Numbered from the stretch's first letter, positions 6,502 through 14,140 are shown. The stretch is DNA of 23,197 nucleotides from JAWCLZ01 sp037443105 (GCA_037443105.1 JBBIOZ010000021.1:1-23197), one strand, 5' to 3'. Translations and numbers: made by a program. The notes: generated from the letters alone by a model not told the origin.

Positions 6502-7074
6502 ATGCGTTTAGAGTCATATATGAGTGATATGCTGAAAAGCAGAGTTGAGAAAATTGAATTCAGCGAAATCCTGCCCTGCTTAGCTGATTCAGCGAGGATC
6601 AGAATCGTTGCTGATACCAACATTAAGCTTGAAGAGGTGCTGCCGGTGTTATACCTCTACATCCCGAACTCCACTTATTCAAGCAAGGCAGGCTCATTGA
6701 GCTACATGCTTGGCCCACATTTGGTAACGCTATTTGTCTCTGGCAAGATAGCAATTACTTATTTAAAGGATGAGGAAGAAGCAAGGCAGCTTTTAGAAAT
6801 AATAAAGAACCTGATAAATCGAGCCTTTGCATACATAGAAGAGAAGGGCAAAATAGGCGAGGAGCAAATTAAGGCGAAGAAAAAACTCAGCCCAATCGAG
6901 GTGTACAGCTTGCTCCCCCGCACGAACTGCAAGGAATGCGGCGAGGAAAGCTGCTATACCTACGCGGTAAAGCTCGTCTCACAGGAGAGAGCGCTTGAAG
7001 ACTGCAAGCCACTGTTGAAGGATAGCGTGAAAAAGAAAAAGCTGGAGGATGCACTGTTTCCAGTGAAAATTTAG
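6502..7074 (+). CDS. Fe-S sensor-like protein, TBP-like fold plus CX2CX4CX16C domain
   Basis: 190 residues in two domains. Residues 20-110 form an alpha/beta unit with LPCLADSARIRIVAD (Cys26) and VTLFVSGKIAITYLKDEEEA, resembling one TBP-like repeat. After a Lys-rich linker, residues 130-175 carry EVYSLLPRTNCKECGEE with Cys143/146/151/168 (CX2CX4CX16C), the [4Fe-4S] motif of the PF04060 domain of corrinoid Fe-S proteins and RnfB. It is a paralog of the HTH-containing protein at 18701-19552 and of the fragment at the right edge, but lacks the HTH. It heads an operon with three DsrE/F/H-type genes. A redox or cluster sensor is inferred; no catalytic motif is visible. Confidence 0.7.
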   Translation: MRLESYMSDMLKSRVEKIEFSEILPCLADSARIRIVADTNIKLEEVLPVLYLYIPNSTYSSKAGSLSYMLGPHLVTLFVSGKIAITYLKDEEEARQLLEIIKNLINRAFAYIEEKGKIGEEQIKAKKKLSPIEVYSLLPRTNCKECGEESCYTYAVKLVSQERALEDCKPLLKDSVKKKKLEDALFPVKI

Positions 7075-7081
7075 AGGGAGT

Positions 7082-7351
7082 ATGAAATCGAGAGGGAGAA
7101 CGATAGTGCTGATAACGAAGATTGTGGATAAAGAACTGCTGGAGACAATAAAATCGCTTGGGGAAGAAACTGCAATATATCTCGCATGCAATGGGGTTTA
7201 CCTCTATCCAGAGTTTTCTGGAGTTAAAGAGATATACGTTAGAGCAGAGGATGCGAGTGCAAGGGGACTAAGAATCCAAGGTGATTTAAATTTCCTTGAA
7301 AAGCTGCTGGAAGATGTGATGATAAAGAGCGATAGAGTGATGAGCTGCTGA
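7082..7351 (+). CDS. DsrH/TusB-like sulfur-relay protein
   Basis: 89 residues with an alpha/beta start (TIVLITKIVD), an IYLACNGVYLY segment, and a C-terminal cysteine (VMSC). This fits the DsrH/TusB branch of the DsrE/F/H superfamily, which joins the other two to form a sulfur-carrier complex. In Tus/Dsr systems these proteins pass persulfide sulfur to or from TusA. It is followed by DsrE- and DsrF-like genes with gaps of two bases or none. A GAGGGAG site lies almost against the ATG; the GTG at 7106 is a less likely alternative start. Confidence 0.65.
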   Translation: MKSRGRTIVLITKIVDKELLETIKSLGEETAIYLACNGVYLYPEFSGVKEIYVRAEDASARGLRIQGDLNFLEKLLEDVMIKSDRVMSC

Positions 7352-7353
7352 AT

Positions 7354-7710
7354 ATGAAAACCGATCGCCTCACAATCGTGCTACTTCGAGGACCACATTC
7401 AACTCAGCATGCAAATTTTGCTCTGGAAATTGCAGATAAAGCGCTGAATTTGAAGTTAAATGTAAGTCTCTTTCTATATCAAGATGGGGTTTATATTGCA
7501 GAGAAAAAGCAGGTGGTAAAATCTTTTCCAGACATCTGCAACAAGCTGAAGAAACTTGTTGAAAGAGGGCTTGAGGTTAAAGCGTGCGCGCGCTGCGCCG
7601 CAGCACGAGGATATTCAGATACTTCTGAGTTAATAGAGGGAGTTGAAATCTCCAGTTTGAATCTTTTACCAGCTTGGATTAAGGATAGCAAAACGATCGT
7701 GGTGGGATGA
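7354..7710 (+). CDS. DsrE/TusD-like sulfurtransferase subunit
   Basis: 118 residues with the DsrE fold order: LTIVLLRGPHSTQHANFALE, then LNVSLFLYQDGVYIA, then KACARCAAARGYSDTSELIE. Cys78 and Cys81 sit where the DsrE/TusD persulfide-carrying cysteine is found, and Cys81 in the CAAARG segment is the likelier active one. It probably accepts sulfur from, or donates it to, a TusA protein (one is encoded at 13874-14140). It is the middle gene of a DsrH-DsrE-DsrF set; its stop abuts the next start (TGAATG). Confidence 0.75.
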   Translation: MKTDRLTIVLLRGPHSTQHANFALEIADKALNLKLNVSLFLYQDGVYIAEKKQVVKSFPDICNKLKKLVERGLEVKACARCAAARGYSDTSELIEGVEISSLNLLPAWIKDSKTIVVG

Positions 7711-8061
7711 ATGGCAGAGCTGGTGATAATAATAAGAAAGCCGCCATATGGCAGCGAGGATGCATTTGCATTGCTCAACATTGCACTAGCAGCTCTTTCC
7801 CAGAATCAAAGCGTGGCTGTGATATTAACCGGAGATGGGGTTTACTGTGGATTGAGAAATCAGAGATCCAATGCGATTGGCTATCCAAGCGTGGAGAATC
7901 TAATATATTCCTTCATTGCTGAAGTTGCATTCCTTGCTTGCGAGGAGTCGCTGAAGAGCAGAGGCATAAGCGAAGAGGATTTGATCGAGGGGATGGAAGT
8001 TGCAAGCCGTGAAAAAATTGCTGAGGTAATTGAAAGTGGGGAAACGATCATAGCTTGCTGA
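7711..8061 (+). CDS. DsrF/TusC-like sulfur-relay protein
   Basis: 116 residues. An N-terminal strand (LVIIIRKPPYGSEDAFALLN) is followed by VAVILTGDGVYCGLRNQRS and FLACEESLKSRGISEEDLIE with Cys77. It fits the DsrE-superfamily fold and the TusC/DsrF position in the set. The final residue is cysteine, as in the DsrH-like protein. Together the three genes could make a heterohexameric sulfur carrier. DsrA/B or DsrC are not in this window, so the pathway (tRNA thiolation or dissimilatory sulfur trafficking) is open; the nearby YeeE and TusA genes favour sulfur trafficking. Confidence 0.68.
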   Translation: MAELVIIIRKPPYGSEDAFALLNIALAALSQNQSVAVILTGDGVYCGLRNQRSNAIGYPSVENLIYSFIAEVAFLACEESLKSRGISEEDLIEGMEVASREKIAEVIESGETIIAC

Positions 8062-8110
8062 AGAAAAGAAGAAAAGATAAACTTTAGATGAACTTTAAAT
8101 AACAGCAGTG

Positions 8111-8136
8111 ATATTACAATATTATACAGTAATATT
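8111..8136 (+). promoter_or_regulatory. Inverted repeat upstream of split permease
   Basis: ATATTAC at 8111-8117 is repeated inverted as GTAATAT at 8129-8135, and AATATTA (8118-8124) is inverted as TAATATT (8130-8136). A third GTAATA copy starts at 8141. The element lies 14 bases before the ATG at 8150 and differs from the TTTCAA palindromes, so it is a candidate operator for another regulator, possibly the HTH protein at 9432. Confidence 0.45.
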
Positions 8137-8149
8137 ATAGGTAATAATT

Positions 8150-8635
8150 ATGATTTCAACCACAGCTTTGTTCATCAATGTCTTTGTGTTAATCTGTTTC
8201 ATTGCCTCGCTACTTAAAGATAGAGGAAAAAGTGCTATGGGATTGAAAGCCGCCTTAAAAACGTTTATAAGGATATTGCCAAGCTTTTTGATCGTTTTAT
8301 TATTCATCGGCCTATTGCTTGGATTTGTATCTCAAGAGATAATTTCCCAGTTTCTGGGTGAAAAAGCTGGCATAGCGGGAGTTTTAACCGCAGCTGCCCT
8401 CGGTGCTGTATTATATATTCCCGCGCTATTTGCCTTCCCACTTGCAGCTTCACTGTTAGCTCAAGGTGCAAGTGTTTCGGTGATTGCTGCCTTCATTACC
8501 ACTTTAACAATGGTTGGAATCATCACTTTACCCCTTGAAATTCGAGAACTCGGCAAGAGCTTTGCTTTACTGCGCAACTTCCTTAGCTTCATCGCAGCTT
8601 TAATAATTGGAATAATAATGGGAGTGATATTATGA
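8150..8635 (+). CDS. Permease half, PF03773/ArsP-like (N-terminal half)
   Basis: 161 residues, about five membrane segments. The motif region FIRILPSFLIVLLFIGLLLG, then QFLGEKAGIAG and GAVLYIPALFAFPLAASLLA resembles one repeat of the ArsP-type permeases. Full-length relatives (such as the one at 1933-3000) contain two such repeats in one chain. Its stop overlaps the start of the second half as ATGA (8632-8635), so the two halves are probably made together and assemble as a heterodimer. No CSCS metal motif is present. Substrate unknown. Confidence 0.72.
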   Translation: MISTTALFINVFVLICFIASLLKDRGKSAMGLKAALKTFIRILPSFLIVLLFIGLLLGFVSQEIISQFLGEKAGIAGVLTAAALGAVLYIPALFAFPLAASLLAQGASVSVIAAFITTLTMVGIITLPLEIRELGKSFALLRNFLSFIAALIIGIIMGVIL

Positions 8636-9189
8636 AGAACAAGGAGAAGCAGCAGATAGAAAAGCAGAGGAAGCAAATGATCCGAGACTATGCACTGCTT
8701 ATCGCGGTGGCGATTGGCACAGCAGTCATCTTCTGGATCTTTCCACTACAAGGCGATAGGGGGACAAAGGTAATATGGGATTATTTTATCGAGATGATGG
8801 AGATATTGCCAGCAGTTATGATACTCGTAGGGCTATTTCAAGTTTGGATTTCTCGGGAATTGATAATGAAATATTTGGGCAGAAGATCAGGAATAATTGG
8901 AATTGCTCTTTCCATTTTCTTCGGCATGCTCCCTATGGGCCCTCTTTACGTTGCTTTTCCACTTGCGGCAATGCTCCTCCAGAAGGGTGCACGGATTTCC
9001 AATGTCGCCATTTTCCTCAGTGCTTTCGCCTGCATAAAATTTGCTCAAGAACTCGTGGAGCTTCAATTTTTAGGCGTGAGTTTTATGCTTGCACGTCTCC
9101 TGCTCACCATTCCACTTGTGATTATAGTGGGCTTTTTCGTGGAGCAGTTAAGCGATAGCAAGGCAGAGGGGAAGGAGGTGAAAATATGA
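8632..9189 (+). CDS. Permease half, PF03773/ArsP-like (C-terminal half)
   Basis: 185 residues with a basic, coiled N-terminus (KEKQQIEKQRKQMIRDY) and about five membrane segments. The repeat reads MMEILPAVMILVGLFQVWIS, then KYLGRRSGIIGIALSIFFG and MGPLYVAFPLAAMLLQKG, parallel to the first half. It probably pairs with the upstream half as a transporter. Its stop overlaps the next small gene by ATGA. There is no cysteine motif of the CSCS type, so a metalloid role is only by family. Confidence 0.72.
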   Translation: MKNKEKQQIEKQRKQMIRDYALLIAVAIGTAVIFWIFPLQGDRGTKVIWDYFIEMMEILPAVMILVGLFQVWISRELIMKYLGRRSGIIGIALSIFFGMLPMGPLYVAFPLAAMLLQKGARISNVAIFLSAFACIKFAQELVELQFLGVSFMLARLLLTIPLVIIVGFFVEQLSDSKAEGKEVKI

Positions 9190-9380
9190 GGCTAGCGGAT
9201 ATCTCCAGCAATATCTCCTTCTCAAAAGATATGCCAATAACAAAGGAGATATATGGCTCGGAAATGCGAGTGCTAGGCTGCTCTGTTTGGAGGCGAAGCA
9301 AGCAATACCTCCGGGAAGATAAGGAAGAACTAGCACTTGGAATTTTTGTCGAGGTGCCAGTGAATGTCACGCCAGCATAG
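9186..9380 (+). CDS. Small hypothetical protein
   Basis: 64 residues, starting in an ATGA overlap with the permease half. It begins MRLADISSNISFSKDMPITK and has one cysteine, in VLGCSVWRRSKQY. There is no membrane segment or recognised motif. Overlap and position argue that it is translated with the permease pair. Function unknown. Confidence 0.45.
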   Translation: MRLADISSNISFSKDMPITKEIYGSEMRVLGCSVWRRSKQYLREDKEELALGIFVEVPVNVTPA

Positions 9381-9431
9381 ATTTGAAAGGCTTGTAATGG
9401 TTGTGATTGCAGTAGAGGGAAAGGTGAGATA

Positions 9432-9734
9432 ATGTGTAATTGCTCCCCAAGAATAATGGAATTGATGAAGTATATTCGAGCGCTTCACTGCCCAACTAGG
9501 TGGAAGGTCATAGATTACCTAGGTGAGGGCAGCAAGAGTACCAAGGAGATCTATGAGTATCTCGCAGAAAAAGGAGAGAAACTAACGCCATCCGGGCTTT
9601 ACTATCATCTTTCAGAACTAAGTAGAGCTGGCATAATTGGCGTTGCAGAGTATCGCGAAGTGGGGGGTGGAGCGCCTGAGAAGGTATGGAAGTTGAAGAA
9701 AAAGAGGATAGTGGTTGAATTGTTAGAGCAGTAG
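9432..9734 (+). CDS. ArsR/PadR-type winged-helix regulator
   Basis: 100 residues. The short MCNCSPR N-terminus holds two cysteines. A winged helix follows: IRALHCPTRWKVIDYLGEGS, then STKEIYEYLAEKGEKLTPSG, then LYYHLSELSRAGIIGV and a basic wing. Cysteines 2 and 4 plus the one in ALHC could make a metal or metalloid sensor, but this is inference. GGTGAG precedes the ATG. It lies downstream of the permease genes and may regulate them through the inverted repeat at 8111-8136. Confidence 0.72.
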   Translation: MCNCSPRIMELMKYIRALHCPTRWKVIDYLGEGSKSTKEIYEYLAEKGEKLTPSGLYYHLSELSRAGIIGVAEYREVGGGAPEKVWKLKKKRIVVELLEQ

Positions 9735-9747
9735 GAGGTGAGAAAGA

Positions 9748-9933
9748 ATGTGCCTGCCACCAGTGTTCAGGCATGGATGTATGCACTTGCCAATGTACCA
9801 TCATTGCTGCATTGGTCCAACGGGATTCATTTCAGTTGAGGATGAAGTGAAAATACTCGAGGAATATAAGCAGAGACTGCAGAGTGAAATTGAAGGCATA
9901 GATCAAAGGATTGCACAGCTTAGGAAGAAATAA
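9748..9933 (+). CDS. Small Cys/His-rich protein with coiled coil
   Basis: 61 residues. The first 21 carry Cys2, His9, Cys11, His13, His18, His19, Cys20 and Cys21 (MCLPPVFRHGCMHLPMYHHC), an unusually dense set of metal ligands. The remainder (EDEVKILEEYKQRLQSEIEG and so on) is a short coiled coil like the tail of DUF5320-type proteins. A GGAGGTG site lies just upstream, after the HTH stop. It probably binds a soft metal, by inference from composition. It is followed by a T-rich terminator. Confidence 0.6.
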   Translation: MCLPPVFRHGCMHLPMYHHCCIGPTGFISVEDEVKILEEYKQRLQSEIEGIDQRIAQLRKK

Positions 9934-9940
9934 CCCCAAC

Positions 9941-9965
9941 TTCTTTTTTTAATTTTAATTTTTTT
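9941..9965 (+). terminator. T-rich terminator
   Basis: Three T-runs (TTCTTTTTTT, then AATTTTAATTTTTTTG) begin eight bases after the stop of the 61-residue gene. Archaeal RNA polymerase stops at such U-tracts without a hairpin. Confidence 0.55.
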
Positions 9966-9988
9966 GACTTAGAACCTGATGGTGTGCT

Positions 9989-10008
9989 TTTCAAACATAT
10001 GCTTGAAA
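9989..10008. promoter_or_regulatory. TTTCAA-N8-TTGAAA near-palindrome
   Basis: TTTCAAACATATGCTTGAAA is a near-perfect 20-bp palindrome with the same arms as the promoter palindromes elsewhere, but an eight-base spacer instead of six. It is about 150 bases before the gene at 10157, too far to cover its core promoter. It may be a weak or related operator, or chance. Confidence 0.3.
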
Positions 10009-10107
10009 CCCCTTTGAGTCAATATTTTTGGCCTTGCCATTGCAGCGCAATACTTCGGTTATCTTCAATATTTGCGGAATTATTTAACCTATTTCGTTTT
10101 ACAATAG

Positions 10108-10121
10108 CTTATATAGCTATA
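10108..10121 (+). promoter_or_regulatory. Probable promoter for the Fe-S hub operon
   Basis: CTTATATAG overlaps the 10-bp palindrome TATAGCTATA (10112-10121), some 36-49 bases before the ATG at 10157. The TATA-like sequence is at a plausible distance for a short leader. The stretch from 9934 to 10156 holds no gene. Confidence 0.4.
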
Positions 10122-10156
10122 GGCAATAATATGTTGGATAAAATGGTTGGGATTTG

Positions 10157-12169
10157 ATGAAAATCGGCGTATATCTCTGCTCTTGCAGAGGGACGAGTAA
10201 TATAGATCTTGGAGAAATCAAAAAAAGTTTGAAAAACTCTGTTGAAAGAATTGAAGCCCACGATTTCCTATGCGGCATCGATGGCCAGAGCTATATCATT
10301 GAGGGCGTTCGCAAGTTTGAAGTTGACACTATATTAATCGCTGGCTGCTCAAGGGAAACCAAGGGGGATGTGTTTGAAAAGCTCTGCAGGGACTACAAGC
10401 TGAATGCAATGCTGCACTTCGTCAACATAAGAGAGCACTGTGGTTGGGTGCATGGAAAGAGTGAGAGCTCACGCATTGCAAAATCGCTGATTGAGCGTGA
10501 AATAACTAGAATAAAACATGCACCTCGAATGCGGGAAATAGAAGTCAAAACCGGGAGGGGTGTGGCGCTTATAAATTGCAGCTTTGAATTAGCCCTTGCT
10601 CTTTCAAAGCAGGCAAAGCTTGCATTGCTATACTCACCTGGATTTAAAATCGAGTTCTCAGAGTCAATACCTAATGCTATGATATATAATGGCTGCACTT
10701 TTGAGGTGAAGGGCTATATTGGGAATTTCGAGATTGAAGTTGAATATGACGATTTCATCAGCAATGACTGCATCCAGTGCAATCTATGCAGGGAGGTTTG
10801 CAAAAAAGGAGCTATCGGTCAAAGGCATCAATATTACATTGACAGTGAGTTCTGCGATAGATGCAACGCCTGCGTTGAAATATGCCCAGTAATGGCAATC
10901 GATCTGCAAGCTGATAGGAAAAGAGTGAGAATTGCAGCTGGGCAAGTTCTTGCTTTCGATGCCGCGCTTAAGCCAAGAGAGGGAATATATACCAGTCTGG
11001 AGGCTCTTCCAGAGCTTATTTCAAAACTTGATGGCTTCAAAAAACCTGAGTTTATAAGCTTTGAGCCCAGAGGTTGTGCAATTGGGAAGCAAAGCATTGA
11101 AGGCTGCACGCTTTGCTCAGATGTTTGCCCAAATCAATGTATATCGCTGGATAAAGAAGTTATAATTCACAGTCAAGGCTGCGATGGATGCGGTGCTTGT
11201 ACTTATATCTGTCCCCTTGGGCTACCCCAGCTTGCCGCTTATAAGCGGGAGCAGCTTCAGCGCGAGTTATATGCAGTGTTCAAGCAGGAAAAAGGCATAT
11301 TAAAGAGGGAAATGAAAAATGTTTTACTGCTAGCTTGCGATCACTGCAAGCAGTGGCTCAATAGCATTGGTAAGATTAAAGCTAAATATGCACCTGTTAT
11401 CCCCTTTTTCGTGCCCTGTAGAGTGATTTCCACAAACTTGATTCTTGCAGCAATTGCTAGCGGTGCCGATGGAGTTGCAATTCTTAGCTGCGATGAAAGT
11501 GTGAAAGAATCGGCTAGTTTCGCTGATAGAATTCTTAATGCATTTGGACTTCAGAGGAGAGTGAAGTTCATAGATAGAAAACACTTTTTCGAAGAAATCG
11601 ATGCATTCTACTCCAGCATCGACAAGATATCCCACCCCAAAGTTACTCTAACTGCTTCTGGCAATGCTCGAAGATATCTCGCTGAGATTTTAGCCTCGCT
11701 GGCAAGCACGTTTGGCAAGGGTGAATTGAGAATTGTTTATGAACGTGGTTTTGCAGAGATAGCAATCGACAGGAATAAATGCAGTTTTTGCAATGCTTGC
11801 GTCAATCTCTGTCCAAATGAAGCGCTTAAAAAAGAGAACAGGAATATCAGCTTTAACTATGTGAATTGCCTTGCCTGCGGGATGTGTGCAAATGCTTGTC
11901 CGGAAAAAGCGATTTCGATGAGTAGAGTATTTGACCTTGGCAAGCTACTTAACGATGCTTGGGAGGTACTTGTTGAGCCTGAGCTTGTTAGCTGCAGAAC
12001 ATGCGGTTTGCCGTATATGTCAAAAGCCACTTACGATCGAATGGCGCAAATACTGAGGAATCAAGCTGCTGAGGGCTTGAGTGTGGAAGTACAGCTTGAA
12101 TTGCTTTGCCACTGCCATAGATGCAGGCCAAAAATTGCAGCTATAAAAGCAGTTGAGGGGATGAAGTAG
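10157..12169 (+). CDS. Multi-cluster Fe-S protein: HdrA N-domain, ferredoxins, MvhD-like domain
   Basis: 670 residues, cytoplasmic. Residues 1-110 match the HdrA N-terminal domain (IGVYLCSCRGTSN, AGCSRETKGDVF, NIREHCGWVHGKSE), but no FAD domain follows. From Cys205 come two ferredoxin motifs (CIQCNLCREVC, CDRCNACVEICP), then CTLCSDVCP near 317 and CDGCGACTYICP. Residues about 388-475 resemble MvhD/FlpD-type electron-transfer domains (LACDHCKQW, GADGVAILSCDES). Two more ferredoxin motifs start near 542 (CSFCNACVNLCP, CLACGMCANACP), and a C-terminal Cys-rich unit (CRTCG, CHCHRC) closes it. It is likely an electron hub linking heterodisulfide/ferredoxin-type chemistry to the molybdoenzyme system. 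ATG 10157 is preferred over the adjacent TTG. Confidence 0.75.
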   Translation: MKIGVYLCSCRGTSNIDLGEIKKSLKNSVERIEAHDFLCGIDGQSYIIEGVRKFEVDTILIAGCSRETKGDVFEKLCRDYKLNAMLHFVNIREHCGWVHGKSESSRIAKSLIEREITRIKHAPRMREIEVKTGRGVALINCSFELALALSKQAKLALLYSPGFKIEFSESIPNAMIYNGCTFEVKGYIGNFEIEVEYDDFISNDCIQCNLCREVCKKGAIGQRHQYYIDSEFCDRCNACVEICPVMAIDLQADRKRVRIAAGQVLAFDAALKPREGIYTSLEALPELISKLDGFKKPEFISFEPRGCAIGKQSIEGCTLCSDVCPNQCISLDKEVIIHSQGCDGCGACTYICPLGLPQLAAYKREQLQRELYAVFKQEKGILKREMKNVLLLACDHCKQWLNSIGKIKAKYAPVIPFFVPCRVISTNLILAAIASGADGVAILSCDESVKESASFADRILNAFGLQRRVKFIDRKHFFEEIDAFYSSIDKISHPKVTLTASGNARRYLAEILASLASTFGKGELRIVYERGFAEIAIDRNKCSFCNACVNLCPNEALKKENRNISFNYVNCLACGMCANACPEKAISMSRVFDLGKLLNDAWEVLVEPELVSCRTCGLPYMSKATYDRMAQILRNQAAEGLSVEVQLELLCHCHRCRPKIAAIKAVEGMK

Positions 12170-12825
12170 TGGAAGAATTGATTCAAAATCGAGGTCAAAT
12201 TTATAAGTTCCTATCGCAGATTTATAGAGTGGAAGTTAGCGAGAGCTTCATGAGGTCGATGCAGAGCAATGAATTTCTGGAGCAGCTCGAAATCTTGAAG
12301 GAGGAATTTCGAGAAGTTAACTTTGAACTCTCAAGGGGCTTCGAATTGCTATGTGTGTTTCTTCAAGCAAGTAAAACACAGCCTCTCGCGAAAGTGCTCG
12401 AAGACTTGGCTGCTGACTATGCGCGCTTGTTTCTATTAAAGGGTGGAGTCTATCCCTATGCATCGGTATATCTCGGCAGAGAAAAACTGCTGATGGAAGA
12501 CCCCTGGCTCGAGGTTAAGAAAATGTATAGCAGTGCCGGACTTAGGTTAAGAGATGCTGCAGAGCCTGAGGATCATATTGCTTTTGAGCTGGAATTCATG
12601 TATCAGCTTTGTCAGAAAACAGTTAGCGAGAAGAGAGAAAGAGCTGATGAATTGCTGAAGATGCAGAGCAGATTTCTAAATGAACATCTCCTGATGTGGG
12701 CTCCTAGGCTCTGTGATGGTATTACTGAGAAGGCAGCTACAGAATTCTATCGAGCAGCTGCCCTTATAACAAAGGGCTTTCTCGAGTTTGACAGTAAAAT
12801 AATTGAGCAGCTTATTGGAGAGTGA
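12169..12825 (+). CDS. TorD/DmsD-family molybdoenzyme chaperone
   Basis: 218 residues, helical. Family segments are LAADYARLFLL, YPYASVYLGREKLLM, AEPEDHIAFELEFMYQLCQK and LNEHLLMWAPRLCDGITEKA, in the usual order. TorD-type proteins bind the Tat signal and apo-form of a molybdopterin oxidoreductase and hold it until cofactor is loaded. The obvious client is the Tat-signal enzyme at 15254. The GTG start overlaps the upstream stop (TAGTG at 12167-12171) and its end overlaps the next gene by GTGA. Confidence 0.85.
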   Translation: MEELIQNRGQIYKFLSQIYRVEVSESFMRSMQSNEFLEQLEILKEEFREVNFELSRGFELLCVFLQASKTQPLAKVLEDLAADYARLFLLKGGVYPYASVYLGREKLLMEDPWLEVKKMYSSAGLRLRDAAEPEDHIAFELEFMYQLCQKTVSEKRERADELLKMQSRFLNEHLLMWAPRLCDGITEKAATEFYRAAALITKGFLEFDSKIIEQLIGE

Positions 12826-13328
12826 GAGCCATAAAACTAAAACTGAAATCGCTCAGTCCTATCAAAGGGGCTTTGCTCATTGCAATAACTGCAATCGCAA
12901 TGGATGCATTATATCGCGCATGGGGAATGGCAGCCTCGATTAGAATAGGAGACTTTCTTATCCTTCAATCTCTCGGTATTCAGGGAAGCAGTCAATTCTG
13001 GGCTGGGGTTTACGATTTATACTTTGTTAAAACTGACCTAGGGCTTTTTGTACTAGCAATTTTCTTCATACTTGGCTCATTTAGCTCTGCGCTTCTCGCT
13101 GGTGAATTTAAATTGCGAAATATCCCGAAAAGCAAAATACCGCAAGCAATTGCAGGCGGGCTTTTAATGGGCATTGGTATTACTTTAAGCGGTGAGTGCA
13201 ATGTAGCTGTATTTCTCAGAGGTGTTCCCAGTCTAGCGATAGGGGGATATTTGACTGCTTCCGGCATGATACTTGGTTTTATAGCTGGCAGCCTTTTCAT
13301 TAAATGGCAGCTCAAAGGTGTGCGGTGA
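12822..13328 (+). CDS. YeeE/YedE-family sulfur transporter half
   Basis: 168 residues with about four or five membrane segments. The conserved region is GGLLMGIGITLSGECNVAVF, then LRGVPSLAIGGYLTASGM, with the cysteine in GECN at the family's transport-cysteine position. YeeE/YedE (TsuA-type) proteins import thiosulfate or related sulfur species through cysteine relays. It starts with GTG in a GTGA overlap with torD and is followed by a second half. The two probably act as a pair. Confidence 0.75.
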   Translation: MRAIKLKLKSLSPIKGALLIAITAIAMDALYRAWGMAASIRIGDFLILQSLGIQGSSQFWAGVYDLYFVKTDLGLFVLAIFFILGSFSSALLAGEFKLRNIPKSKIPQAIAGGLLMGIGITLSGECNVAVFLRGVPSLAIGGYLTASGMILGFIAGSLFIKWQLKGVR

Positions 13329-13873
13329 TGTTCTCGCTGGCATTCGCTGCATTTTTTGGCTATATCCTTGGCTTCCTTGCTCAGAGGTCGAGGTTTTGCA
13401 TGGTTGCAGCGTTCAGAGATATCTTCTTGCTGAGAGATAGGAGAAAGCTTATGGGAGTGCTTGCTTTGCTCATACTGCTCACTTTTATATATACCCTTTT
13501 CCTGTCGCTGCAACTGCAGGGCTTTGATGAATATGTCTATGCCTCGCCTTATAGCACGCTCGGTGGCTTTCTCTTCGCATTTGGGAGTGTACTCGCCGGG
13601 GGGTGCTTCATGAGCTCTTTTTATCGAGTAGGTGAGGGCTATGTTCAATCGCTGCTTGCATTGATATTCGCTGGCATTGGGTTGATGATAGGCGCTGCTG
13701 CGATCTGGCCATATTTAAATGTTCCAGTAGGCAGAAGCTATATATTTTTGGGCGGAGTTGAAGGAAGAATCACTCTTGCGCAAATCTTGGGCACTATTCC
13801 AATTTTAATAGGCGTGCTGCAAATTGCAGTGCTTGCTTTGATATTTTATTTCTGGAGCAAGCGCTTTGAATAG
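13328..13873 (+). CDS. YeeE/YedE-family sulfur transporter half
   Basis: 181 residues from an ATG in a TGATG overlap at 13326-13330; an upstream ATG at 13304 in frame would overlap the first half by 25 bases and is less likely. Motifs are GFLAQRSRFCMVAAFRDIFL (the RSRFCM cysteine motif of archaeal YedE proteins) and FAFGSVLAGGCFMSSFYRVG, giving two candidate sulfur-carrying cysteines. About five membrane segments. It completes the transporter with the upstream half. Its TAG stop abuts the convergent stop of tusA. Confidence 0.77.
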   Translation: MFSLAFAAFFGYILGFLAQRSRFCMVAAFRDIFLLRDRRKLMGVLALLILLTFIYTLFLSLQLQGFDEYVYASPYSTLGGFLFAFGSVLAGGCFMSSFYRVGEGYVQSLLALIFAGIGLMIGAAAIWPYLNVPVGRSYIFLGGVEGRITLAQILGTIPILIGVLQIAVLALIFYFWSKRFE

Positions 13874-14140
13874 CTATTTCCAGCCGAATTTCTTCCCCAG
13901 CGATCTCAATCTCTCGCTATTTCTATTTTTTTTCAAAATAAATAACCATTCTGCGCCATTCTGTTGGAAAAGCTGGATCTCAAAATTTTCCTGATGAGCA
14001 AATTTCTCTATTTTCTCCCTTGATTCAGGGCAGTCTCCCAATACCTCTAAAACACTGCCCTCTGGGATTAGAAAAAGCTCTCTCACTACTCTTAGAAATG
14101 GATATGGACAGGGCTCTCCTCTCAAATCAAGTTTTTTCAT
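13874..14140 (-). CDS. tusA: TusA/SirA-like sulfur carrier
   Basis: 88 residues. The signature is LDLRGEPCPYPFLRVVREL with Cys11 in CPxP, the persulfide-carrying cysteine of TusA. The middle reads GSVLEVLGDCPESREKIEKF. It would pass sulfur between the YeeE/YedE import system and the DsrE/F/H proteins. It follows the Lrp gene without a gap, so both are transcribed together, and its stop directly abuts that of the second YeeE half. Confidence 0.85.
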   Translation of the reverse strand: MKKLDLRGEPCPYPFLRVVRELFLIPEGSVLEVLGDCPESREKIEKFAHQENFEIQLFQQNGAEWLFILKKNRNSERLRSLGKKFGWK

